From Saccoglossus kowalevskii (taxonomy: Eukaryota; Hemichordata; Enteropneusta; Harrimaniidae): 21,872 nucleotides of DNA. A program made the translations under genes and the position numbers. Position 1 is the stretch's first letter. Each line of letters opens with the position of its first letter. Where the stretch lies: assembly GCF_000003605.2 (NCBI RefSeq), contig NW_003149281.1:132378-154249 (forward strand), in the 5' to 3' direction. Positions 1 to 8,917 of this stretch are shown here, one piece after another. The notes under the pieces were generated by a model that made no database searches, was not told the DNA's origin, and saw nothing but the letters and a program-made list of their open reading frames with translations.

Positions 1-79
1 TGAAGATATCAACGTGAAATGAACAAACCTAAGAGAGGTCTACCCAAGGTACATATACACCAAGTATCAAAGCATTCAG

Positions 80-190
80 GCTTGTAGTTTTCAAGAAGAA
101 GTCGAAAAAGTAAAACATTGACACGAACGACGACGACGGACAATCACTCATATGATAAGCTCCGCTCGACAAAGTCGACAGCGGAGCTAA
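80..190 (+). repeat. Probable dispersed repeat ending in a hairpin
   Basis: An ACGACGACGACGG-like stretch is followed by the inverted repeat AGCTCCGCT (158-166) and AGCGGAGCT (180-188), with an inner CGAC/GTCG pair. Its layout, a GACGACGG stretch then a hairpin ending in AGCT and an A-run, resembles short dispersed repeats of marine invertebrate genomes as I remember them. It sits in the intron after exon 7. Confidence 0.45.
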
Positions 191-207
191 AAATCAACAT
201 ATCTTAC

Positions 208-282
208 CTCCTCTCGCCTTCGTTGTTCTGCTTCCTGTTGTCGTTGTTTTTCGGCTTCCTCTTCTGCATTAACTTGAGCCTC
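208..282 (-). CDS. Coding exon 7 (25 codons), Glu/Gln/Arg-rich; last exon inside the window
   Basis: A phase 0-0 exon with acceptor TTTTCTGGTTCAG and donor GTAAGA. It encodes EAQVNAEEEAEKQRQQEA followed by EQRRREE, which continues the charged helical character after the acidic repeat exons. The next exon should lie left of the window; I see no credible acceptor plus open frame between 207 and 1. Confidence 0.8.
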
Positions 283-3200
283 CTGAACCAGAAAACAAAG
301 CGTAAGTAGCAATCACAAATAAAAATCAAGCATCAACCTAAATATCCTTTAAAATGTGCTTCTTTTCCAAAAATGAAAAAAATTACTTTGCAGAAAAGTA
401 AAAACATTCAAAAAATAGCCTTAGTAAATCAAGTATACCATGTAGTGATTACTGATTCACATATTAGCTTGAATTGATAAATACCTTAACATTACTAATT
501 TGAACTGAAGCACAATTTTAATAGTTTAGGTAGGATGCTCTAGCTATAATCTACATGAATACACACTTCACTCGATAGGGAACAAGCAAGTGCCACTGAG
601 AAACACACATCTGAGGACGTTCCACACAGGATTGGAAGCAAAACAAATATGTGGAGTTGAAATCACTCTACAAACAAGAGAGACATCCACATAGCAAGCA
701 GAGGGGGAGGAGGAAAGAAAAATATAAGTAATAATGAAAGTAAAAAAAAATCCACAAACCACCAGTGTTAGTGAGGAACCAGGCAAACCATATTCGCACG
801 CAAAAGCCACTACTTACTTCAGCTGCAGGAGCCTCCTCTGCAGGAGCCTCCTCAGCAGGGGCCTCCTCAGCAGGGGCCTCCTCTGCCTCATCCTAATTTA
901 CATTGTCATCACATTTACAAGAGAATGGGAAAATAAATGACAAGGAAAGTAGGAAAACAATTTACAAAAACAAAGGAAAAACAATTTGGGTAATAGGGAT
1001 TATACAATTACAAGAAAAAGAAATAATACATAAAAAATCAAATAATGTTGCAATAAAATTGAAGAAATTATATATTAAATTAATGCAATAAATTAATGAA
1101 AGCTAGACAAAGCAGCACAGTGAAATAGTGTTTGGTTACATCTGTTCACTGGGTCTCACTATAGAAAGCATGCACACATGAAAACAAAAATTGGGATTTA
1201 AATCTATGCCAAGATTAACTGGCATAGAAGGTATGGAAGGGGGTATATGTATGAAGGTATGTCAGCACCTAAGGTGGCTTTGTCTGTTAAGTTGACAGTT
1301 GGTAAATATGAACACCCAAGTCAAAATTGGTGGTTGATTCTCAATATAAACAATATTAAAGTCTGCATATGGTTCAAGTAACAAGAAAGTACATATACGT
1401 TTTAGTAGTAGTGAGACAGATGGCTTAAAAGAATAGGAATAACATTCCACAGCAAGACATGAAGAGTTTTGATAATCCACAGATGTACTAGAAAAACTAA
1501 CTTTGGTTTGAAAGTGGAATTGGAAGTGAGTGGTATACTAGTATGACAAGATGTGAAGTGTTATGTAGTTTTCCATCCAACATGGTCAATTTACAGATTG
1601 AGAAGGCGAAAGAAAAGTATCCATTGAGTTGATTTTTTGTAATGACAGACATTGCCCAATCAGTATGTAATGGCAAGATGCAGTGTTATCATGAAGATTT
1701 TCAGCCAATATGGTAAGAAATCCAATTTACAGATTCTGAAGGCCAAACAAATTCCCATTGATTGGTACTAGCCATTCCTGACTTTCTGCAATAACAGACA
1801 CTGCCCAATCAGGTCATTTTGTACAAGGTACAGAACTACTTATTTTTAATGAGTTCAAGTGACAGTGGTAATGGCACTTAAATAATGACATCTACAACTT
1901 TGTGTATGTCATTTGATAAAATGTCAAGGGCGAGGAGATGCAAAATTATTAATTCAAGAGTAATACAGGTGATGTGTAAATAAATCTGAATCAAGCTGAT
2001 TTGTGAGCACACAAACACTGCTTTATCACCATACAGACTGCATCCCTAGTGACTTGAGGACAAAGAATGTATATAACCACGTTTTACTGTCTGGTAAGTT
2101 AAGTTAACTAAACTTACATTGCTGCTCCTGATCTGTGCCTGGAAATGAGTTATTTCCATTTACACATCAATCTGTACTATGAATACAACAAACCCATTCC
2201 CATCATTTTTATAAATATGTATAAATTTCAATGGCAGTTGTATACAACCAATCAATCAATCAAATGTTTTTTTTGTGTCATAGTCGCAGTTGAACACAAT
2301 TACGATTATTTTTTAGGGGAATGTGATAAGACAAGTGTCATGAAAAAAACATAATCTATGATAGAGATTTTATTTGAATAAAAAATCAATACATCAGAGG
2401 AAATTTGGGAGAGAATACTTGCAAAATGCATCTGAGGAAGTTCCACACAAGATTGGAAATCAAAACCCCATATGTGGAGTCCAAATCACGCTACAAACAA
2501 GAGGGGCATTCACAAAGCAAGCAGAGGGGGAGGAGGAAAGAAAAATATAAGTAATAATGAAAGTAAAAACAAAACCACCAGTGTTAGTGAGAAACCAGGC
2601 TAAACCATATTCACACACATAAGCCACTACTTACTTTCGCCACAGAAGCCTCCTCTACGGGAGCCTCCTCTGCAGGGGCCTCCTCTGCAGGGGCCTCATC
2701 CGCAGAGGCATCATCCTGATTTACATTATCAACACATTTACAAAAGGACGGGAAAATAAATGACAGGAAGACAGTTTACATAACAAAGGGAAGATGATAT
2801 GTGTAATTGGAATAACAATTGAAAGAAAAAAGAAATAATAAACAGAAAATTAAATAATTGCAATAAAACTGAAGAAATTATATAATAAAAGCAATGCATT
2901 GAATTATTATGCAAATGAAAGCTAGACAAGGAAGCGCAGTGAAATAGTGTTCGGTTATATCTGTTTACTGGGTTTTACTATAGAAAGCATGCAAACAAAA
3001 ATTGGGATTAAATCTATGCCAAGATTAAATATAACTGGCATTAGAATGTATAGAAATATGGATGCATGTCAGCACCTAAAGGTGGCTTTATCTGAAAGTG
3101 GCATTTACAACTGGTAAATATGAACACCTAAGTCAAAATTGGTGGGCAATTCTCAGACACACACACAGCAGAGAATATGAACAAAGAGTAACAGGTAACC

Positions 3201-6200
3201 TTGGCAATAAGTCTGCATATGATTCATGTAACAAGAAAGTACATGTACGTTTTTAAATGCAGTAGTAGTGAAACAGATGGCTTAAAAAGAATAAGAAAAA
3301 CATTCCACAACAGGACATAAAGAATTTTGAAGTTGTACTAGGAAAACCACTTGAATTCAAAGTGGCATACTAGTAAGTTATCGCAAGGTGTGTAGTGTTT
3401 GAAGTTTCCCAGCAAACATGGCAGGTTAATACATCAAATTTGCAGATGGAAAAGGCAAAACAAGAATTCCTGTGTTGAATCAATTTTTTGTAATGACTGA
3501 CATTGCACAATCAGGACATGTACTGAATACAAAACTAGTGACAGTGGTGCTAGTGCTTCAATAACACAAACAATGTGCATGTCATTTGATAAACTCAGAA
3601 GTGCAAATATATGTAAAGCGTGAATGAATCAAATCACCTCCCCCCCCAAGCCATAGGGTATGGGATAAACACAGACTGCATTAGTACCCCTTGTGACTTG
3701 GGGACAAAAGGAGTGTAGATAACCACGTTGTAACTGTTTGCAAATTTTGATTGGTAAAATGTCTGTTAAGTTAACTAAACTTACATTGCTGTACTCCACA
3801 TAGTTATTTTTATATACCGTACAAACAATCAAAGTTGAAACAGTTACAAGTAGGTGGAGGAGAATTGTGATAAGACATGAGACAGGAAAGAAACAAGGTC
3901 TATGGTACAGAGCTTTTATTTTAATAGAAAATGAATACATCTGAGGTAATTTGGAAGAGGAGCAGTGACTGGAGTGACTGGAGTGAATGAGACAGAGAGT
4001 GAGACACTAGTTTGATCTTTGCTACCTCAGCTCGTCGCCTCTCTTCTTCCTCCTCTTCTTCTCGTTGCCGTGCTTCCTCTTCCTCTCGCCTTTTAGCTTC
4101 TTCCTCCTCCTGTCTACGGGCCTCCTCCTCCTGACTACGAGCCTCCTCCTCCTGCCTACGAGCCTCCTCCTCCTGCCTTTGCCGTTCTTCCTCTTCTTCG
4201 CGTTCCTTGCGCCGTCTTCGCCTAGTACTGAAGTCTTCTACTGGCTAATTGTTTAGTTAAAACATGCATTACATTAAATCAGAATTAAAAACACTACAAG
4301 TAATAGTCAGTGTATTGAAGATGCATTCATCAATACCTACCAATTATGTCAGAAATAAAAGTCTCAACAGACAGAACAAATTAGAATGATTCATGCCTTG
4401 ATTTCACTGCATTCAATCGAAAAAAAATATTGTAATTTTAAATCGCATGCCTAGATGAGTTAAACGCAATTCATATAAAAGCTCACAGGATACATTGCAC
4501 TTAACATTGTTTAAGTGCTTAGTCACTGCAACTGCAATGCTGATAACAGCCAAATACCATCACAACAAGACTTTCAAGAATGGATGCATAAATTAATTGA
4601 TTTCTCCTGAAAATGTTAAACAGCTATCTACACAACATTCATCTTATTAACTCATTTTAGAATTTGTTTCCTCATGCTGTATTGGCATAGCAACAATTTA
4701 GAAACATGCACAGTCTTCCAGAACAGAGCTTAGCTGTTTTGTGGAATTCACAAAATGTCCGTTGTCACTAGAATTGCGAAGCACGAATTGGTAAAACTGA
4801 TGTAGAGATGATCTTACTACATTTTGTACACTTGCGCCATAACCGACATGATCCAATAGCAGATTCCAGGGGATTGGTATCCCTCACTTGAATGCACACA
4901 CTGGGAGATGAACAGGTCTGCTGAATTAATTTATTTGCTGACCAGTGTTGGGTAACAAAACCAACAGGGTTTCCATTTGAATGAAAAATTGTAGTTGGCA
5001 TGACAATAACACCTCAGATGACACGATTTATAACCATGTAGTGTTCTTGTAGTTTGGTGGACAACACTCAACTCAGAAATGACAACAGCAATTCATAAAC
5101 ATAAAGCACATACAATACACTGAACAGGTTTAACAAATGACAATTATTTCTCACCTCTGCTGGGCCATTGGCTCCATTTTCCTGTTCCCTGCAAAACAAA
5201 GTTGTACTTGGTCAACTTCAGAGTTCACAGCGCAACCTCAATACATACTAACCACATGGAGACTATGCACAATAATATCATTTTGTGTTCTGCATTCATG
5301 TACCATAGTCAAATGTCAACCACACAAAGGTTGATTAATCTTTTGGAAAATGTGTCCTAATGACCAATGAAAATGGGTCTTACACAAATTTTCGGGAAGT
5401 AATAAAAGACTTTGTGATGATGAGAATTCTGTATGTGACAATTTATAGTCAATTTTTGTATTTTTGCATAGAAATATGGGTTCATCTTGTGACAAAAAGT
5501 AAATTTTGAGTGATGTATCTCAATCATTATACAACAAATAACCAAGACCTAATTTTATTTGTTTTTTTTTCAGTTTCAAAAAACAAGTGCTTCTCAGTAG
5601 ACGGAACATATTCAAGGTATCATATGATATTCTGTTGTAAACGCCTAAGCTTGGTATTAGAATGCTGCCGAGTGAAACAAACAAGAAATACAAGCCATCA
5701 TTGTGTAGATGGAACACATTCCATATACATGTCATTGCTGTGAATAATAAACATCTGTACTCCACATCAGTCTATAGGTACAAACTGACCCCTGTATTCA
5801 TTTGTATTAGTAGTAATAGTTAGAAAATAAAGGATAAAAGACTGCTGGAGGGTAGAAAAACAAGTTAGCCAACCATGAGTACTATAAGAGACACAGTGGA
5901 GATAAAAAGATAGGCTTCACCCCATTTCCCAATAGAATCAACACTCCATACAATGGAATGTATCATTCTTTACTGGGAATATGGAATGAAAGAAAGGGGA
6001 AAATCAACAGATTCCATTACAAACTGTTTCAATGGCTACTGTTTTATGCACGCACAATTCCCGAAGTCGTCTCCTTTCTTCTCGTCGACGCCGTAATGCT
6101 TCTAAATCAGCATCTACTGATGAGGTATCATTTTGTCCAGCCAACCTGGAGTAAATAAACAACCATGCAACAAACATGCAGCTAAGTTAGTAGCTTTCTA

Positions 6201-7817
6201 GCGATGTTAATTAATTAATTAAACTGTTTTATATAAACTGTTATTACTATTATTAATTATATGATGGGAATGCATAGATTTATAGTAACACTATGGGGTT
6301 TCAAATGCAATGAGATAAAAGAAAGTTAATCAACTCTTATAATGCCGTTATTGCTAAGGGATGACACAATGTTGACAGCAGAACAAGTTCTGTACTTAGT
6401 TATTCAATAAATACCTAACTGAATGAGAATAGTTTATATATAAAGTTTTAGTGATCTGAGAAATTTAAAATGAAAGTCAGTCATGGGACATTTATAATCT
6501 AAACAAATAGTTTATAAATGACTGGGAGCAATTAAACAAGATACATGTATTTCAGTTTTAATTTTTATTATCATTTTTTTTTACATGAAATTATTTTCAT
6601 TACCATCACGAAATACAAAACTTTCCGACCGTCTGTGCTATCTTTGAGTTTGGTAGTGGTTATGTAACAAAGGGTGATATGAAAAAACTTAGTGATGATT
6701 ACCGAATTATGGTGAATTATATGAAACATGGTGAATTGTTATAATTGTCATATGATGCATGGTTGCGTCATGGTGATATGTACAACACTTTTGAACTGTT
6801 ACATCTGATGTTATGCAGATGATAAACTTCTGCTGAAGTTACATGATTACTAACATGAAACCCATGGACATGTTTTTTAGTATATGACAGGGCCCAGGTT
6901 CCAATTAAGCAACCCGGTTCTAAACTGACATGAACCAGATCACGATTTGGATTTATTAATCATATTCAACACTTTATTTCAATATTACATTACAGAACAA
7001 AGTAGAAAACAACTGTCTTTTCAGTGCATCAAAACAATGGTACAAATGTCTTTTCTCCGATGTACTCCAATATACACAGCAGCATGTAATGGGTTGACAT
7101 AGTGCTCACTGATTTTTCAAACTAGTGGCAGATGCAATTTTAAAACAGGCGATACAACAAATGACAATGATCTGATTATTGGGTCATTGTTATGCAATTG
7201 AAACTTAGCTCGTGAATATTAAGTACTAGTAAGTAGCATTGCTTAGCAGTGAGAGATGAAAAACAAGGTGTGTGTGATTGTTAATCTAAATGTCATGTGT
7301 ACCACACTCAAATTCCTCTAAGCATAGAGAGCCTAGATCAAGATTCTGGCACAGATGCAGTTAAGAGACAAGGCTGATATGATCCAGAGTGTCAGGTAGC
7401 ATAATACTGGTATCTCAGAGAAATTTGAATGTGCATGTAACTAGGTGAATGTGCATTGATCAATGAAAATGAAAAAGACAATGACAAAAATATATATTAC
7501 AACAATGGTGATGTCAAATGTCAATCAAAAAGTGAATTCTATAAACAGTTCTCCAGTTAATGCATATCTACAATGTGTTTAGTTAAAACATGAATTTCTA
7601 TAAAGCTAGCTGGGATAACAGACACTCTATAGACCAGCTTGCTCCATTTACTCATACATGTACACAAATGGTTGCTATTCTTTGCAAATAAAACTTTAAT
7701 TCAATGAAAACCATGAAAATGGGGAAACCATGAAATTCTGCAAACTTACTTTTCGGCTTCCCTCCTTCTCCTGCGTTCTTCACGACGGCGAGCTCTCTCT
7801 TCTGATTCGTCTCCCAT
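208..7817 (-). CDS. Charged caldesmon/troponin-T-like protein, N-terminal part (7 exons, runs off left edge)
   Basis: Seven exons join as 7817-7750, 6145-6056, 5188-5155, 4244-4026, 2715-2635, 892-818 and 282-208. The sum is 642 nt, or 214 codons, without a stop. Intron phases are 2, 2, 0, 0, 0, 0 and every junction has an AG acceptor and GT donor. The predicted product is nearly all Glu, Arg, Gln and Ala: an Arg/Glu N-terminus (residues 1-53), a Gly/Asn linker, a Glu/Arg/Gln heptad block likely to form a long helix, two Glu-Glu-Ala-Pro-Ala exons and a further Glu/Gln/Arg exon. There is no signal peptide or membrane segment. Stretches such as LEALRRRREERRRLREL resemble the charged helices of caldesmon, LSP1 and troponin T, so actin or thin-filament binding is a reasonable inference. 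Low complexity makes the family call weak; any long charged coiled-coil protein is possible. The C-terminal, family-defining part lies outside the window. Confidence 0.8.
283..817 (-). other. Intron between exons 6 and 7
   Basis: No exon, RNA gene or mobile element is seen in the part left of about 600. The rest is the left end of duplication copy 1. Confidence 0.6.
608..2414 (-). repeat. Intragenic tandem duplication, copy 1
   Basis: It aligns with 2429-3961 over exon and intron. Shared blocks include CATCTGAGGA.GTTCCACACA at the left end, the AGCAGAGGGGGAGGAGGAAA block (about 700 and 2521), CTATAGAAAGCATGC (about 1160 and 2978) and TAAGTTAACTAAACTTACAT (about 2096 and 3768). Copy 1 is a few hundred bases longer because of indels. 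It carries exon 6. Confidence 0.85.
818..892 (-). CDS. Coding exon 6 (25 codons), acidic Glu-Glu-Ala-Pro repeat, copy 1
   Basis: A phase 0-0 exon between acceptor AAATTAG and donor GTAAGT. It encodes DEAEEAPAEEAPAEEA followed by PAEEAPAAE, four tandem EEAPA units. It matches exon 5 in sequence and in both flanking introns, so it arose by duplication. It is two codons shorter than its sister and its repeat is cleaner. Because both copies are symmetric phase 0-0 exons, either could be skipped or included without breaking the frame. Confidence 0.8.
893..2634 (-). other. Intron between exons 5 and 6
   Basis: It consists of the rest of duplication copy 1, the junction between the copies (about 2392-2429) and the left end of copy 2. 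It has only short, unsupported frames and an ATCA run near 2252. Confidence 0.6.
2429..3961 (-). repeat. Intragenic tandem duplication, copy 2
   Basis: The second copy of the unit at 608-2414, in the same orientation and order, carrying exon 5. It contains a run of nine C at about 3644, absent from copy 1. Its right end lies only about 65 bp from exon 4. The order of shared blocks is conserved throughout, which shows one segmental duplication, not independent repeats. Confidence 0.85.
2635..2715 (-). CDS. Coding exon 5 (27 codons), acidic Glu-Glu-Ala-Pro repeat, copy 2
   Basis: A phase 0-0 exon between acceptor AAATCAG and donor GTAAGT. It encodes DDASADEAPAEEAPAEEA followed by PVEEASVAK, built from a 15-bp unit reading EEAPA. 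It lies inside the second copy of a large intragenic tandem duplication and is the sister of the exon at 818-892. Acidic Pro/Ala/Glu-rich stretches are common in the variable N-termini of troponin T and in myosin light-chain extensions (family knowledge). Here the exact role is unknown. Confidence 0.8.
2716..4025 (-). other. Intron between exons 4 and 5
   Basis: Almost entirely the right part of duplication copy 2. The 103-codon minus frame at 3629-3940 lies here and looks like chance. Confidence 0.6.
4026..4244 (-). CDS. Coding exon 4 (73 codons), Gln-Glu-Ala-Arg heptad block
   Basis: A phase 0-0 exon of 219 nt. A strong branch-point-like TAACTAA lies just before the acceptor AATTAG, and the donor is GTAGCA. 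It begins PVEDFSTRRRRRKERE and then consists of 7-residue units: QEEEARR, QEEEARS, QEEEARR and then more variable Glu/Arg/Lys units. The underlying 21-bp DNA unit is repeated in tandem at about 4113-4175. The composition predicts a single long charged alpha helix or coiled coil, as in the central repeat of smooth-muscle caldesmon (inference). The opposite strand gives a leucine-rich shadow frame that mimics a membrane protein and is not real. Confidence 0.85.
4245..5154 (-). other. Intron between exons 3 and 4
   Basis: AT-rich sequence with no supported exon. The 77-codon minus frame at 4768-5001 has no recognisable domain. Confidence 0.5.
5155..5188 (-). CDS. Coding microexon 3 (34 nt), Gly/Asn linker
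   Basis: This very short exon has a good acceptor (TTTGTTTTGCAG) and a donor GTGAGA. Its first G completes the Leu codon split by the previous intron, then it reads EQENGANGPAE and ends in phase 0. It forms a small flexible linker between the Arg-rich N-terminal helix and the long heptad block. Intron phase agreement at both ends is the main support. At 34 nt it switches the phase from 2 to 0, so it cannot be skipped without a frameshift. Confidence 0.7.
5189..6055 (-). other. Intron between exons 2 and 3
   Basis: AT-rich sequence in which I see no exon, RNA gene or clear repeat. Confidence 0.5.
6056..6145 (-). CDS. Coding exon 2 (residues 23-53), Arg/Glu-rich helix
   Basis: The acceptor TTTACTCCAG precedes 6145. 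The first G completes the split Lys codon left by the previous exon, so phase 2 is kept exactly. It encodes a polar linker LAGQNDTSSVDAD followed by LEALRRRREERRRLRE and ends in two bases of a Leu codon. The donor GTGCGT is weaker than the others in this gene. It is chosen because it is the only GT giving phase continuity with the next exon. The reading frame stays open for several codons past it, so intron retention or an alternative donor would extend the protein. Confidence 0.8.
6146..7749 (-). other. Intron between exons 1 and 2 of the coding region
   Basis: AT-rich. A small cluster of CATGGTGA-like words occurs near 6700-6780. Nothing else is recognisable. Confidence 0.5.
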
Positions 7818-7836
7818 GGTTATTATTTAGAAAGAT
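7750..7836 (-). CDS. Start-codon exon (5' UTR tail plus residues 1-22)
   Basis: The acceptor TTCTTCACTACAG ends at 7837, so this exon is not the first one. Its 19-nt 5' UTR contains an in-frame TAA (7829-7827) four codons before the ATG at 7817, which fixes the start. The context ACCATGG is a strong Kozak match. The exon encodes MGDESEERARRREERRRR followed by REAE and ends with two bases of a Lys codon before the donor GTAAGT (phase 2). The N-terminus is acidic for a few residues and then a dense Arg/Glu stretch, as at the N-terminus of caldesmon-type proteins (inference). Confidence 0.85.
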
Positions 7837-7956
7837 CTGTAGTGAAGAAAATTAAAAAAAAATTAAATACCAAGTAATGAATTAATTGAGATGTATACTC
7901 AATAGTGTGCTGTCATATATGACCCGTATTTATTACAAGAAAGTATCTTTAGGCAC

Positions 7957-8167
7957 TACTGTAGAATACTTTATTTTCGCTTGGAATTTATTTTCACTAT
8001 TTTCGCTGAAGGGATGATTCTGTGAAAATAAAACCAGCGAATATACTTTTTTTCCTATATTTCACATTAAACTCATCAAAAATCAGTGAAAATAAATTCC
8101 ATACAAAACGCCTAAAACGCCTTTTCAGCGAAAATTAATTCCAGCGAAAATAAAGTATTCCATAGTA
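7957..8167. mobile_element. 211-bp MITE with about 40-bp terminal inverted repeats
   Basis: The left end reads TACTGTAGAATACTTTATTT and continues TTCGCTTGGAATTTATTTTC. The reverse complement of the right end reads TACTATGGAATACTTTATTT and continues TTCGCTGGAATTAATTTTC. The arms differ at only a few positions and one indel. Both ends are bounded by TA, consistent with a TA target duplication of the Tc1/mariner type. There is no transposase, so it is non-autonomous. Further GAAAATAAA words inside suggest a foldback interior. Confidence 0.85.
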
Positions 8168-8877
8168 TTTGTATACTGCAATGCTGAGCTTAGATTTGCT
8201 TAGTAACAGAAAGCAAGTCACAGAGGCAGATCGTTTTTCAAACGCAGCTGACAATTCATTCACACCAAGCTGAATTTTGAACCATTTCATTAGTGTACAA
8301 TTGCGAACACTAACACTAATATTGCAATTTGTCTTGTATGAAATTAAAGCACTTTTCAATATACATGTATCAAAACACCAATGGCAGGAAATTAGGAATG
8401 CAATAAACACACACACTTCCATATATTAAATTCACACACAAACACAGAACATGTGATTGATACGAAAATGTATGTAATACACTGGCCAACTTACAGAAGT
8501 GTACATTTGTATATTATTAGAGCTCAACTAGCAAATGTTACAGACAACAATTCCATATATTAATAATATATCTGTGATCATAAGACAAACTAATTTTGAA
8601 AAAGTCAGAATATTTATAAATACACAAAGAAAAATAACTGAGATTCTGTTTTACAAAAGGGAAAACAGAGAAGACAGAAAGGCTAATCCAGAAGATCCTC
8701 TAAAATGTACACCAGGTTAATACCTCCCTGCTTCAATCTACACTCAAAAATCAATGTTCATGCAAACAGGATCAAGTTTCTTTAGCTTGCCAGATTAAGG
8801 CAAAGAAATAATATACAGGAATATCTATGAAAGCCTTAAGACTAAATACAAAGCTACCATTGTTGGTTCACTGCGTA

Positions 8878-8917
8878 CTTGTATGTATACCACCAAGAGG
8901 TGGTATACTCGTACAAG
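8878..8917. repeat. Strong hairpin
   Basis: GTATACCACC (8885-8894) and GGTGGTATAC (8899-8908) form a perfect 10-bp stem with an AAGA loop. After a small internal loop, CTTGTA and TACAAG add six more pairs. Confidence 0.8.

Noticed and set aside
3629-3940. 103-codon minus-strand ORF
   Set aside because: It lies in the intronic part of duplication copy 2. I see no matching long frame in copy 1 and no domain.
4065-4256. Plus-strand frame rich in Leu/Phe that looks like a membrane protein
   Set aside because: It is the antisense of the Glu/Arg heptad exon (4026-4244), which has splice sites and phase agreement. The Leu-rich look comes from reading CTC-rich antisense codons.
4768-5001. 77-codon minus-strand ORF considered as an alternative exon
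   Set aside because: Cys/Ser-rich and unlike the charged gene product. Flanking exons join in phase without it, and no convincing splice pair surrounds it.
8135-8422. 95-codon minus-strand ORF
   Set aside because: Its 3' end runs into the MITE at 7957-8167, and no domain or splice support is seen.
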